Source: Gemmobacter sp.
GTDB taxonomy: Bacteria; Pseudomonadota; Alphaproteobacteria; Rhodobacterales; Rhodobacteraceae
Direction: 5' to 3'
Assembly: GCF_034676705.1 (NCBI RefSeq)
Contig: NZ_JAUCBS010000009.1
Coordinates: forward strand, 62,001-126,000
DNA length: 64,000 bases
A program made the translations under genes and the position numbers. The notes beneath the pieces were generated by a model. It worked only from the letters and a program-made list of their open reading frames with translations, did no database searches and was not told where the DNA came from. Positions 1 through 9,475 of this stretch are shown in pieces (the first letter of the stretch is position 1; each line of letters begins with the position of its first letter).

Positions 1-492
1 GCCATGGCGCTGGCCTGTGGCCCCGACCTGCTGATTGCGGATGAACCGACGACCGCGCTGGATGTCACCGTGCAGGCCCAGATCATGGCCCTGCTGGACC
101 GCATGAAGCGCGAACGCGACATTGCCCTGATCCTGATCACCCACAACCTGGGGCTGGTGGCCCAGACGGCCGACCGTGTTGCGGTGATGTATGCCGGCCA
201 TGCGGTGGAACAGGCGCCGGTGCGCGCGCTGTTCGCCGCGCCGCATCACCCCTATACCGCCGGCCTGCTGCGCGCCACGCCCCGGCCGGGGCGGATGCCG
301 CAGGATGGCCGGCCGATGGCGGAAATCCCCGGCATGGTGCCGTCCATCGCCGATCCGGCGCCCGGCTGCCGCTTTGCCCCGCGCTGCGACCGGGCGACCG
401 AGCTGTGCCGCACCACCGTGCCCCCCGCGCGTGACCTGGGGCCTGCCCGTGTCGCCTGCCACCATCCCATTCACAAGGTGCAGCCCGCATGA
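1..492 (+). CDS. Peptide-type ABC transporter ATP-binding protein (DppD/OppD family), 5' end outside window
   Basis: C-terminal 163 residues of an ATPase that powers import of di- or oligopeptides (or similar solutes such as nickel or opines) at the inner membrane. The frame is open from the first base, so the start and Walker A lie upstream. Visible are Walker B and D-loop (LLIADEPTTALDVTVQAQI), the H-loop (ILITHN), and the family's C-terminal Cys-containing tail (PGCRFAPRCD). It overlaps the next ATPase by four bases (ATGA), the usual DppD-DppF order, so the permease and binding-protein genes are expected to the left. The substrate cannot be told from an ATPase. Confidence 0.93.
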   Translation, partial: AMALACGPDLLIADEPTTALDVTVQAQIMALLDRMKRERDIALILITHNLGLVAQTADRVAVMYAGHAVEQAPVRALFAAPHHPYTAGLLRATPRPGRMPQDGRPMAEIPGMVPSIADPAPGCRFAPRCDRATELCRTTVPPARDLGPARVACHHPIHKVQPA

Positions 493-1295
493 CCCCGCTG
501 TTGTCGATCCGCGACCTGCATTGCAGCTATACCGGCACCCGGGGCGTCGTGCGGGCGGTGCAGGGGGTCAGCCTGGACCTTGCGCCGGGTGAAACGCTGG
601 CGCTGGTGGGCGAATCCGGCTGTGGCAAGACCACGCTGGCGCGCTGCATCCTGGGCCTGCAACGGCCCGATTCCGGCCAGATCCTGCTGAACGGCCGCGA
701 TCTGGTTCCATTGTCGCGGGCCGACCGGCGCAGTGTCAGCGCCGATGTGCAATGCGTGTTCCAGGATCCGTTTTCGTCGCTGAACCCGCGCAAGCGGGTG
801 GCGGCGCTGATCCGCGAACCGATGGATGTGCAGCGCATCGGCACGCCCGCCCAGCGTGATGCCCGGGTGCGCGAGCTGATGGAACAGGTCGGCCTGCGCC
901 CGGACTGGGCGCAGCGGTTTCCGCATGAATTTTCCGGCGGCCAGCGCCAGCGCATCGGCATTGCGCGCGCGCTGGCGCTGAAGCCCCGGCTGATCGTCTG
1001 CGACGAGCCGGTTTCGGCGCTGGACGTTTCGGTTCAGGCCCAGATCGTCAACCTGCTGCACGACCTGCAACGCGATCTGCAACTGTCCTACCTGTTCATC
1101 ACCCACGACCTGACGCTGGTGGAAAACTTTGCCGACCGGGTGGCGCTGATGTATCTGGGCCAGATCGTGGAAACCGGCCCCGCGCGCGAGGTCTGGCGCA
1201 ATCCGCAGCACGACTTCACCCGCCGGCTGATCGACGCGATTCCCGTGCCCGACCCCGATGTGCCGCTGGGGCAGGGGCGGCAGGCGTTCCGCTAG
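489..1295 (+). CDS. Peptide-type ABC transporter ATP-binding protein (DppF/OppF family)
   Basis: Second ATPase of the same importer, 268 aa. Walker A (GESGCGKTT), the signature (FSGGQRQR), Walker B (LIVCDEPVSALDVSVQAQI) and the H-loop (FITHD) are intact. The protein stops soon after the ATPase core and lacks the Cys-containing C-terminal tail seen in its DppD-like partner, so it is shorter than a typical DppF of about 320 aa. Its ATG lies inside the stop of the upstream gene, which suggests translational coupling. Its TAG stop shares a CTAG with the TAG stop of the convergent tetR-type gene. Confidence 0.93.
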   Translation: MTPLLSIRDLHCSYTGTRGVVRAVQGVSLDLAPGETLALVGESGCGKTTLARCILGLQRPDSGQILLNGRDLVPLSRADRRSVSADVQCVFQDPFSSLNPRKRVAALIREPMDVQRIGTPAQRDARVRELMEQVGLRPDWAQRFPHEFSGGQRQRIGIARALALKPRLIVCDEPVSALDVSVQAQIVNLLHDLQRDLQLSYLFITHDLTLVENFADRVALMYLGQIVETGPAREVWRNPQHDFTRRLIDAIPVPDPDVPLGQGRQAFR

Positions 1296-1888
1296 CGGCC
1301 GTTCAGGGCGCGGACGATGGCGGTCAGATCGCCGGCCATTGCCTGAACGGCCTGTTCCGGTGTCATCCCGTCGTCATGGCCCCAGCCACGAAAGGTGCGG
1401 CCTAGCGCATGGGTCAGCACCTCGGCCAGCAGGTCGGCGGCGGGCCCGGGGGGCACGTCGGCCCGCTGCGCCAGCGCCTGCGCCAGCTGGGCGGTCAGCT
1501 GCGACAGCGACTTGATGAAGGCCAGTTCAATTTCCGGCATGGCGGCAATCACCGTGTCGATCGTGCGGATCACCGCCTTGTTGACCGCCTTTGCCCGGAT
1601 CTCTGCCAGCACCAGACGGGAAAAATCCGCGATCAGCGGTCCCGTCCCGGCGGAAAATTCCCCCAGCGCCGTTTCGTCCATGCGTGGTGGCGGGCCTACC
1701 AGGGCCGATTCCTTGTTGGGGTAGTAGTTGAAGAACGTGCGCAGGCTGATCCCGGCCTCGGCCGCGATCATTTCGGTCGTGACGGCCGCAAATCCGTGCT
1801 GGCGCACCAGGTCCAGCGTGGCGTGATGCAGGTCGCGCGCGGTCTGCCAGCGGCGCCGCTCACGAAGGCTCGATCTGGATTGGGTCAT
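1292..1888 (-). CDS. TetR-family transcriptional regulator
   Basis: 198 aa. The N-terminal helix-turn-helix region (about residues 20-60, including TTEMIAAEAGISLRTFFNYY) is a typical TetR DNA-binding domain, and the rest is a divergent helical ligand-binding domain. The gene is divergent from the RND efflux operon, and a palindrome lies between them at 1914-1940. The simple reading is a local repressor of that operon and of itself, relieved by a pump substrate. The start is the ATG at 1888, next to the shared promoter region. The effector is unknown. Confidence 0.9.
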   Translation of the reverse strand: MTQSRSSLRERRRWQTARDLHHATLDLVRQHGFAAVTTEMIAAEAGISLRTFFNYYPNKESALVGPPPRMDETALGEFSAGTGPLIADFSRLVLAEIRAKAVNKAVIRTIDTVIAAMPEIELAFIKSLSQLTAQLAQALAQRADVPPGPAADLLAEVLTHALGRTFRGWGHDDGMTPEQAVQAMAGDLTAIVRALNGR

Positions 1889-1913
1889 TGGCCTCTCCGT
1901 ATTGCGCTCAATG

Positions 1914-1940
1914 CTAACATTGCATACAGTGCAAAGTTAG
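1914..1940. promoter_or_regulatory. Probable TetR operator between tetR-type gene and RND operon
   Basis: Interrupted palindrome with arms CTAACaTTGCA and TGCAAaGTTAG around a five-base centre (TACAG). The only mismatch is the A opposite A inside the arms. It sits 26 bases before the regulator start and 66 bases before the adaptor start. Its length and position fit a TetR dimer site that controls both directions. Confidence 0.7.
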
Positions 1941-2005
1941 TCATGGCACCCCCTGCGGACAATCCTATCCCGATTGTCGGCAGGAATCATCCACCGAGGA
2001 TTTCG

Positions 2006-3163
2006 ATGCAGTTTGCACATCTTGGCCGCCTTGCGCTGATCATCGGCGCGGCGGCGGTTCTGGCGACCCCCGCGCTTGCGCAACCGCAGATGCCGCCCAA
2101 GCAGGTTGGCGTCGTGGAGATGCGGTTGCAGGATGTGCCGCGCGTCGTCACCCTGCCTGGCCGCGCCGTGGCGGGCGAACAGGCGGCGATCCGCCCCCGC
2201 GTGTCGGGGCTGGTCACCGAAATCCTGTACCGCGCGGGCACCCCGCTGAAGGCCGGCGATCCGATGTTCCGGCTGGATGACACCACCTATGCCGCCAATG
2301 TCACCACGGCCGAGGCGAATGTGGCATCCGCCCGCGCCGCCGCCGCGCAGGCGACATCGGCGCATGACCGCGCGCGGCGGCTGGTCGGATCCGGCGCCAC
2401 CGTGGCCGAGGTGGAAGCGGCGCAATCCACCATGGAACAGGCCGATGCGGCGCTGAAGGCGGCGCAGGCCGCGCTGGTGATCGCGCAGGCCGAACTGGGC
2501 TGGACCACCATCGCCAGCCCCATCGACGGTATGGCCAGCGTGGCCGCCGTATCGGTCGGCGATCTGGTCACGGCCAGCCAGGCGGATGCGCTGGCCACCG
2601 TGACGCGGCTGGATCCGATCGACGTGGACATGTTCGAACCCTCGGCCCGCATGCTGGGTGTGCTGGACGATATTCAGGCCGGCCGCCTGCGCGTGCATGA
2701 TGCGCTGAAGGCCACGCTGACGCTGGAAAACGGCCAGACCTATGATGCGCTTGGCGAATTGCTGGCGCCGGGGTTCACGGTGTCCACCTCGACCGGGGCG
2801 GTGGACAACCGCTTTCGCTTTGAAAACCCCGACCGCCGCCTGCTGCCCGGCATGTTCCTGCGCGGCCGGATCGAAATGGGGGTGACGCGCGCCTTTCTGG
2901 TGTCGCAATCCGCCGCCACCCGCGACCGCACCGGCAAGCTGACCGCCTTTGTCGTCGAAGACGGCAAGACCGTGCAGCGCGACCTGACCGAGGATGGCAC
3001 CTGGATGCACAACTGGATCATCACCGGCGGCCTGGCCGAAGGCGACCTGCTGGTGGCCGACGGGCTGATGAACCTGACCGCCGGCACCGCGGTGACCACG
3101 GTTCCCGTCAGCTATGACGACAACGGCGTCGTGCGCAGCCGGCCCACCCCAGCGGCAGAGTAA
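2006..3163 (+). CDS. RND efflux periplasmic adaptor subunit (AcrA/MexA family)
   Basis: 385 aa membrane-fusion protein linking the inner-membrane pump to the outer-membrane channel. The start is ATG 2006, because it gives a clear Sec signal peptide (MQFAHLGRLALIIGAAAV, cleavage near ALA-Q); the frame is open further upstream but crosses the TetR gene. After the first half of the lipoyl domain comes an alpha-hairpin rich in Ala (about residues 95-155), then the second lipoyl half (TIASPIDG), a beta-barrel and a membrane-proximal domain. The pump gene begins four bases after its stop. It is probably controlled by the divergent TetR protein. Confidence 0.93.
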   Translation: MQFAHLGRLALIIGAAAVLATPALAQPQMPPKQVGVVEMRLQDVPRVVTLPGRAVAGEQAAIRPRVSGLVTEILYRAGTPLKAGDPMFRLDDTTYAANVTTAEANVASARAAAAQATSAHDRARRLVGSGATVAEVEAAQSTMEQADAALKAAQAALVIAQAELGWTTIASPIDGMASVAAVSVGDLVTASQADALATVTRLDPIDVDMFEPSARMLGVLDDIQAGRLRVHDALKATLTLENGQTYDALGELLAPGFTVSTSTGAVDNRFRFENPDRRLLPGMFLRGRIEMGVTRAFLVSQSAATRDRTGKLTAFVVEDGKTVQRDLTEDGTWMHNWIITGGLAEGDLLVADGLMNLTAGTAVTTVPVSYDDNGVVRSRPTPAAE

Positions 3164-3167
3164 CCCC

Positions 3168-6100
3168 ATGGCCCGTTTCTTTATCCACCGCCCGGTGTTC
3201 GCCTGGGTGATCGCGCTGGTCGTCATGCTGATGGGCGGGCTGGGGCTGACCAGCCTGCCGATCGAGCAATATCCCCAGATCGCCCCCACCACCGTCAGCA
3301 TCCGCGCCACCTATACCGGGGCCTCGGCGGAAATCGTGGAATCCTCGGTCACCACGGTGATCGAGGATGCGATGACCGGGATCGACGGGCTGATCTACAT
3401 GACCTCGTCCTCGACCCCCGGGGCGGCGTCGATCTCGTTGACGTTCGATGACAGCGTGGACCCCGACATTGCCCAGGTGCAGGTGCAGAACAAGTTGCAG
3501 CTGGTCAGCTCGCAACTGCCCACGGTGGTGCAGCAGACCGGGGTCAATGTCTCGCGCTCTACCTCGTCGATCCTGCTGGTGGGGGCGCTGGCGTCGATGG
3601 ACGGGCGCTATTCCTCGCTGGAACTGGGCGACATGGTGGCGCAGCGGCTGGAGGATGCGGTCAAGCGCACGGCCGGCGTCGGGTCGATTGAAACCTTCGG
3701 GTCGGGCTATGCCATGCGCATCTGGCTGGATCCGCTGAAGATGGTGCAATACCAGGTCACCACCACCGACGTGATTTCCGCGGTGTCCGACCAGAACACC
3801 AATGTCACCGTCGGCAGCCTGGGCAGCCAGCCCGCGCCCAAAGGCCAGCGGCTGACCGTCAGTGTCTCGGCGCAGTCGCAGCTGTCCACGGTCGAGGAGT
3901 TTTCCCGCATCCTGCTGCGGGTGGACCCCGATGGATCCACCGTGTTCCTGGGCGATGTGGCCCGGATCGAGATTGGCGAGGAAAGCTATGGCTCGGCCTC
4001 GCGCTACAACGGGATGCCGGCGGCGGGCTTTGCGGTGAACCTGGCGACCGGGGCGAATGCGGTGGATACCGCCGCTGCCGTGCGCGCCACCATCGACGGG
4101 ATCAAGGGATCGCTGCCCGACGGGGTGCAGGTGACCTACCCCTATGACACCGCGCCCTTCGTGGAAAAATCCATCACCCAGGTCTACAAGACCCTGGCCG
4201 AGGCGGTGGCGCTGGTGTTCCTGGTGATCCTGGTGTTCCTGCAAAGCTGGCGGGCCACGATCATTCCGGTGCTGGCCATTCCCGTGGTGTTGCTGGGCAC
4301 CTTTGGCGTGCTGACGGTGGCGGGGTTCACCATCAACACCCTGACCATGTTCGCCATGGTGCTGGCCATCGGCCTGCTGGTGGACGATGCCATCGTGGTG
4401 GTCGAAAACGTCGAACGCGTGATGGAGGAAGAGGGGCTTGGCCCCGTCGCCGCCACCGAAAAAAGCATGGATGAAATCACCTCGGCCCTTGTCGGCATCG
4501 TGCTGGTGCTGTCGGCGGTGTTCCTGCCGATGGCCTTCATGTCGGGGTCTACGGGGGTGATCTACCGGCAATTCTCGGTCACCATCATCACGGCCATGGT
4601 GCTGTCGCTGGGGGTTGCCGTCATTCTGACGCCGGCGATGTGCGCCAGCCTGCTGCGCCCGCGCGCCCATGGCAGCGGCATTGCGCCCGCGCGCTGGTTC
4701 AACCGCAACCTGGACCGCATGACGAACGGCTATGGCAGCACCGTCACCCGTCTGGTGCGCCGGCCATTCCGCATGCTGGTGGTGCTGGCGGTGATCGGCT
4801 GGGGGGCGCTGGCGCTGTATGACCGGCTGCCCGGATCCTTCCTGCCGCAAGAGGATCAGGGCGTGCTGCTCGTCATGGTGCAGACCCCCGAAGGATCGAC
4901 CGTGGACCAGACCAGGGCCCTGGTTGAAGATGTGGAAACCTATCTGCTGACGACCGAGGCGGACACGGTGGAGTCGGTCTTCGCCGCGCTTGGCTTCAGC
5001 TTTGCCGGGGCAGGGCAGAACAACGCCATGGTGTTCGTCAAGCTGAAGGACTACGAGGCGCGGCAGGGCTTTGACGCCGCCTCGCTGGTGGCGCGGGCCA
5101 ACGGGCATTTCTACATGACCAGCCGGGCGGGGCAGGTGTTCTTCCTGCAACCGCCCGCGATTCAGGGCATGGGCACCGCGTCCGGGTTCACCATGCACCT
5201 GATCGACCAGTCCGGCGCCGGGCAGGAATCGTTGTCCGCCGCCGCCGATGCGCTGGTGGCGCGGGCACAGACCGACGGTCGCGTCACCAACCTGCGCGGC
5301 AACGAGGCGCCGTTCCAGCCCACCCTGCGGCTGGACATCGACCAGCAAAAGGCCGCCGCCTTTGGCCTGTCGATTGCCGAGGTCAACGGCATGTTGTCGG
5401 TGATCTTTTCGGGGCGCGAGGTGAACGATTTTGCCATGGGCACCGACCTGCGCCCGGTGATCGTGCAGGGCGAAGGCGCCAGCCGGTCGCAGCCCGGCGA
5501 TATCGAGCTTTGGCACGCCCGCAACAGCGCCGGGGAAATGGTCTCCTTCGGCGCCCTGTCGGCCCAGGTCTGGGACCAGCAGCCGCAGGCGCTGGCCCGC
5601 TATGGCGGCACCCGCGCGATGGAACTTAGCGGTGCGGCGGCCCATGGCCTGTCCTCTGGCGCCGCCATGGAGGCGATGGAGGAAATGGTGGCCGACCTGC
5701 CCGGCGGTTATGGCACCGCCTGGACTGGCCTGTCCTATCAGGAACGCATGTCCGGCAACCAGGCGCCGCTGCTGTTCGCGCTGTCGGCGCTGGTGGTGTT
5801 CCTGGCGCTGGCGGCACTTTATGAAAGCTGGACGGTGCCGCTGGCGGTGATGCTGACCGTGCCGATCGGCATTCTGGGTGCGTTGGCGGCCGCGCTGTGG
5901 TTCGACCAGTCGAACGATGTCTATTTCAAGGTCGGCCTGCTGACGACCATCGGCCTTGCCGCGCGCAACGCGATCCTGATCGTGGAATTCGCGCAAGGGC
6001 TGGTGAAACAGGGCAAGCCTTTGGTCGATGCCGCGATCCTGGCCGCGCGCCAGCGGCTGCGGCCGATCCTGATGACGACCTTTGCCTTCATGCTGGGGGT

Positions 6101-6275
6101 GCTGCCGCTGGCCATCGCCACCGGCGCGGGGGCGGCGGCGCAGCAATCCATCGGCATCGGCGTGCTGGGCGGCATGACCGCATCGGCCGTGATCGGGATT
6201 TTCCTGGTCCCGGTGTTCTATGTCGCGGTCCTCAAGGCCGTGCAGATGTTCCCCCGCAAGGAGAAGGCGGCATGA
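3168..6275 (+). CDS. RND multidrug efflux pump, inner-membrane transporter (AcrB/MexB, HAE1 family)
   Basis: 1035 aa, the normal size of HAE1 pumps. It begins with the family's N-terminus (MARFFIHRPVFAWVIALVVM), followed by two large periplasmic loops and twelve predicted membrane segments. TMS4 carries the adjacent aspartates of the proton relay (GLLVDDAIVVVENVERV). ATG 3168 is preferred over an in-frame ATG 18 codons earlier because it matches the conserved N-terminus and does not overlap the adaptor. Adaptor, pump and channel form one operon. Substrates are not predictable from sequence; hydrophobic drugs, solvents or intermediates of the nearby catabolic island are all possible. Confidence 0.95.
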   Translation: MARFFIHRPVFAWVIALVVMLMGGLGLTSLPIEQYPQIAPTTVSIRATYTGASAEIVESSVTTVIEDAMTGIDGLIYMTSSSTPGAASISLTFDDSVDPDIAQVQVQNKLQLVSSQLPTVVQQTGVNVSRSTSSILLVGALASMDGRYSSLELGDMVAQRLEDAVKRTAGVGSIETFGSGYAMRIWLDPLKMVQYQVTTTDVISAVSDQNTNVTVGSLGSQPAPKGQRLTVSVSAQSQLSTVEEFSRILLRVDPDGSTVFLGDVARIEIGEESYGSASRYNGMPAAGFAVNLATGANAVDTAAAVRATIDGIKGSLPDGVQVTYPYDTAPFVEKSITQVYKTLAEAVALVFLVILVFLQSWRATIIPVLAIPVVLLGTFGVLTVAGFTINTLTMFAMVLAIGLLVDDAIVVVENVERVMEEEGLGPVAATEKSMDEITSALVGIVLVLSAVFLPMAFMSGSTGVIYRQFSVTIITAMVLSLGVAVILTPAMCASLLRPRAHGSGIAPARWFNRNLDRMTNGYGSTVTRLVRRPFRMLVVLAVIGWGALALYDRLPGSFLPQEDQGVLLVMVQTPEGSTVDQTRALVEDVETYLLTTEADTVESVFAALGFSFAGAGQNNAMVFVKLKDYEARQGFDAASLVARANGHFYMTSRAGQVFFLQPPAIQGMGTASGFTMHLIDQSGAGQESLSAAADALVARAQTDGRVTNLRGNEAPFQPTLRLDIDQQKAAAFGLSIAEVNGMLSVIFSGREVNDFAMGTDLRPVIVQGEGASRSQPGDIELWHARNSAGEMVSFGALSAQVWDQQPQALARYGGTRAMELSGAAAHGLSSGAAMEAMEEMVADLPGGYGTAWTGLSYQERMSGNQAPLLFALSALVVFLALAALYESWTVPLAVMLTVPIGILGALAAALWFDQSNDVYFKVGLLTTIGLAARNAILIVEFAQGLVKQGKPLVDAAILAARQRLRPILMTTFAFMLGVLPLAIATGAGAAAQQSIGIGVLGGMTASAVIGIFLVPVFYVAVLKAVQMFPRKEKAA

Positions 6276-7636
6276 GCGCGCTGTTGAAACCCCTGTCGCT
6301 GTCGGCGCTGCTGTTGCTGTCGGCCTGCGCCGTGGGGCCCGACCCCATGGCGAAACCGCAGGCGGCGCTGCCGGCCAGCTTTGCCGAAGGCAACACCGGC
6401 CCGGCGGGCGATGTGGCGGCCCACGCCTGGTGGGGCGATTACCGCGACCGGATGCTGTCCGATCTGGTGGCGCGCGGGTTGGCGCAGAACCTGGATGTGA
6501 TGGCCGCCAACGAACGCATCCGCGCGGCCGAGGCCGATCTTTCGGCCACCGGCCCGCTGGTGGCACCGCTTGACGGGTCCACCACGGCGGTGCGCGAACG
6601 CGGGGCGACCAGCGGGGGGGCGGTCGGCCATGCCACCACCTCCAGCCTGTCGGCGGCTTTCGTGTTCGACCTGTTCGGCGGCCAGCGCCGGGCACGGCAG
6701 GGGGCGGCGGCGGCGCTGCAATCCAGCGTCGATCAGGCGCAGACGGTGCGGCTGGCCTGGCTTGCCTCGGTCATTTCCGCCTATGCCGATGCGCGGTTCA
6801 ACCAGCAGGCGCTGGCCCTGACGCGCGAAACCATTTCGGCCCGCGCCCGCACGGTGGACATCACCCGCACCAAGACGGAAATGGGATCCGCCACCGCGTT
6901 CGAACTCGCCCAGGCCGAGGCGCTGCTGGCCACCGCCCGCGCCGACCTGCCGGGATACGAGGCACAGTTCAACGCGCAGGTGTTCCGCCTGGCCACCCTG
7001 CTGGATGAACCGGCCGGCCCCCTGCTGTCGGCCATGCAGCGCGGCGCCGCGCCCCTGCGCACGCCGGCCGGCCCCGGCACCGGCACCCCGGCCGATCTGC
7101 TGCGCAACCGCCCCGATGTGCGGTCGACCGAACAGGATCTGGCCGCGGCGCTGGCGGCGGTGGGGGTGGCGCAGGCTGCCATGCTGCCATCCATCAGCCT
7201 GACCGGGCGCATCAGCGATGTGGCGGGCAGCCAGACCTGGGGCTTTGGCCCGCAGCTGTCGCTGCCGGTGTTCAACCAGGGCACCTTGCAGGCCACCCGC
7301 GCCCGCCGCGTGTCCGAGGTGCGGCAGGCCGAAATCGCCTGGCGCGCCGCCGTTTCCGCCGCGGTCGAAGATGTGCAGACCGCGCAATCCAACCTGCGCC
7401 GCCATCGCCAGCGGTCGGGCACGCTGCAAACCGCCGCCGCATCCTATGACCGCGCCTATGATCTGGCGCAGCAGAACTTTCAGGCAGGTTCCCTGTCGCT
7501 GCTGGACCTGCTGGAGGTGGATCGTTCCCGCGCCTCGGCCCGGTTGTCGGCCGCCCTGGCGCAGGGCGATGCGGCCAAGGAATGGGCGGTGTTGCAGATT
7601 GCCATCGGGGCAGGGGCGCGCCAGGGGCAACCCTAG
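6272..7636 (+). CDS. RND efflux outer-membrane channel lipoprotein (OprM/NodT family)
   Basis: 454 aa TolC-like channel. ATG 6272 overlaps the pump's stop by four bases. The N-terminus is a lipoprotein signal with lipobox LLLSAC, so Cys would be acylated and the protein anchored in the outer membrane. Two homologous halves with long helical hairpins follow, including the AQAEALLATARADLPGYEA and LRNRPDVRSTEQDL motifs of the family. It ends in a CTAG shared with the stop of the convergent livM. With the two upstream genes it makes a complete tripartite pump. Confidence 0.94.
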   Translation: MSALLKPLSLSALLLLSACAVGPDPMAKPQAALPASFAEGNTGPAGDVAAHAWWGDYRDRMLSDLVARGLAQNLDVMAANERIRAAEADLSATGPLVAPLDGSTTAVRERGATSGGAVGHATTSSLSAAFVFDLFGGQRRARQGAAAALQSSVDQAQTVRLAWLASVISAYADARFNQQALALTRETISARARTVDITRTKTEMGSATAFELAQAEALLATARADLPGYEAQFNAQVFRLATLLDEPAGPLLSAMQRGAAPLRTPAGPGTGTPADLLRNRPDVRSTEQDLAAALAAVGVAQAAMLPSISLTGRISDVAGSQTWGFGPQLSLPVFNQGTLQATRARRVSEVRQAEIAWRAAVSAAVEDVQTAQSNLRRHRQRSGTLQTAAASYDRAYDLAQQNFQAGSLSLLDLLEVDRSRASARLSAALAQGDAAKEWAVLQIAIGAGARQGQP

Positions 7637-8586
7637 CGCAGCCGTGCAAACCCCTTGCGCACCGCGCCCCAGACGCCGTTGGGCAGGAAGAACATCATCA
7701 GCACCAGGAACAGGCCGAAAATCCCGTTCGTGGCCGCCTTGGATATGTCGGCGGCCAGGTTCGGCACGAATACGATGAAGGCCCCGCCGATGATCGCCCC
7801 TGGGATGGATCCGATGCCGCCCACCACCACGCCGACGAACAGGAATACCGACAGGAACATGGTGAAGCTGTCGGGCGCCACGAACTGGATGATGGCGGCC
7901 GACAACCCGCCTGCCACGCCGGTATACAGCGCCGATACCCCGAACACCGCCGATTTCGTCCGCGCCAGGTTGATCCCCATCGCCTCGGCCGCCGTCGGAT
8001 TGTCGCGGATGGCGCGGATCGCATTGCCGATCCGCCCGTGCAGCAGGTTCGAGGCCAGCAGGAACAGCCCCAGCAGCCAGGCAAGGGTAAAGTAATACAG
8101 CCACTGGTCGGGTTTCAGCGGCAGGCCGAACGGCGCCTTGGGCTTGGGAATGAAAATCCCCTGCACCCCGCCGGTCCAGTGCGACAGTTCCGGGTGTTTC
8201 AGCAGCGGCGGCACCGCCAGCGCCAGGGCAAAGGTCGCCAGCGCCAGATAATGCCCGTCCAGCCGCAGGGCGGGAAAGCCGAACAGGTAGCCCACGATGA
8301 ACGACACCAGCGCCGCCACCGGAATGCCCAGCCAGTAGGGCACGCCGTAGTGATGCGACAGGATCGCCACGGTATAGGCCCCCACCGCATAGAACGCCCC
8401 ATGGCCCAGCGAGATCTGGCCATTGTAGCCGATCAGCAGGTTCAGCCCCAGGATGGCGATGGCATAGACCTGCACCTGCGTCAGCTGAAAGGTCTGGAAG
8501 TTGGTCAGGAACCACGGCGCGGCCAGGGCGGCGACCAGCGCCACGATCAGCGCGATGCGCGCGGTCAGGGTTTGTGCGGAATTCAT
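7633..8586 (-). CDS. livM: Branched-chain amino acid-type ABC permease LivM
   Basis: 317 aa inner-membrane permease with about eight to ten hydrophobic segments. It shows the LivM signatures NLLIGYNGQISLGHGAFYAV near residue 50 and the EAA-type cytoplasmic loop (RAIRDNPTAAEAMGINLARTK). It is the last gene of the leftward livG-livF-livH-livM operon, ten bases after livH. HAAT-family importers also carry aromatic acids, urea, amides and other carboxylates. Here the operon flanks an acyl-CoA catabolic island that holds two orphan Liv-type binding proteins, so an organic acid substrate is more likely than an amino acid. Confidence 0.93.
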   Translation of the reverse strand: MNSAQTLTARIALIVALVAALAAPWFLTNFQTFQLTQVQVYAIAILGLNLLIGYNGQISLGHGAFYAVGAYTVAILSHHYGVPYWLGIPVAALVSFIVGYLFGFPALRLDGHYLALATFALALAVPPLLKHPELSHWTGGVQGIFIPKPKAPFGLPLKPDQWLYYFTLAWLLGLFLLASNLLHGRIGNAIRAIRDNPTAAEAMGINLARTKSAVFGVSALYTGVAGGLSAAIIQFVAPDSFTMFLSVFLFVGVVVGGIGSIPGAIIGGAFIVFVPNLAADISKAATNGIFGLFLVLMMFFLPNGVWGAVRKGFARLR

Positions 8587-8596
8587 GTGCCTCTCC

Positions 8597-9475
8597 TTAC
8601 ACGCGCTTGACCGCGACCTTGCCGAACAGCCCGCTTGGCTTGACCAGCAGGATGCCGATGACGACGACCAGCGCGAAGGTCAGCTTCAGCTCGTGCCCGA
8701 TGATGTAGGTGCCGACGATGTTTTCCAGCACCCCGAACAACAGCCCGCCGACCACGGCGCCCAAGGGGTTGTTCAGCCCCCCCAGCATGGCCGAGGCAAA
8801 GGAATACAGCAGCACCCCCAGCATCATGTTGGGGTCCAGGAACACGATGGGTGCCACCATCATGCCCGACACCGCGCCAAGCGCCCCGGCCAGCCCCCAG
8901 CCGATGGCCAGCACCTGCCCCACCCGGATCCCCACCAGCGAGGCCGATGTGGGGTTCAGCGCCGCCGCCCGCATCGCCAGCCCCAGCTTGGTGAACCGGA
9001 AGAACAGGAACACCAGCGCCATCATCAGCCCGGTCACCAGAATGATGAACAGGTTGTGCGCCCCCAGGATCGCGCTGCCGGTGGACAGCGACTTGACCGG
9101 GCTGTCGAACACCTTGATCTCGAACCCCCAGATCCAGCTGGCCAGCGCGTTGAAGGCCAGGAACAGCCCCATGAACACCACCACCAGCGCAAAGACCGGG
9201 GCATCGTGGAAATGCCGGATCACCACCCGCTCCAGCGCATATCCGAATGCGAAGGACACCGCGACCGTCGCGGCAAAGGCCAGCGGATAGGGCACCCCGG
9301 CCTGCAACAGCGTCCAGGCGAAATAGGTCGACAGCAGCGCCATTTCGCCCTGGGCAAAGTTGATGTGGTTGGTGGACTGAAAGATCATCACCAGCGCCAG
9401 CGCCAGGCTGGCATAGATCGCGCCGGTCGCCAGGCCCGAGGCGATCTGTTGCAGGAACAGTTCCATTGCGATCAC
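8597..9475 (-). CDS. livH: Branched-chain amino acid-type ABC permease LivH
   Basis: 292 aa permease, partner of LivM. The N-terminus (LFLQQIASGLATGAIYASLALALVMIF) and the ALNPTSASLVGIRVGQ loop are characteristic of LivH. About eight membrane segments are visible. It overlaps livF by four bases and livM follows after ten bases, so all four subunits are translated together. The start ATG at 9475 gives the standard family N-terminus. Confidence 0.93.
   Translation of the reverse strand: MIAMELFLQQIASGLATGAIYASLALALVMIFQSTNHINFAQGEMALLSTYFAWTLLQAGVPYPLAFAATVAVSFAFGYALERVVIRHFHDAPVFALVVVFMGLFLAFNALASWIWGFEIKVFDSPVKSLSTGSAILGAHNLFIILVTGLMMALVFLFFRFTKLGLAMRAAALNPTSASLVGIRVGQVLAIGWGLAGALGAVSGMMVAPIVFLDPNMMLGVLLYSFASAMLGGLNNPLGAVVGGLLFGVLENIVGTYIIGHELKLTFALVVVIGILLVKPSGLFGKVAVKRV

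Noticed and set aside
3108..6695. Long open frame on the minus strand opposite the RND pump
   Set aside because: Low-complexity His/Arg/Gly-rich translation that mirrors the pump codons. It is an antisense artefact of high GC at third positions. Similar frames at 24531-27932 and 46419-49637 were rejected for the same reason.
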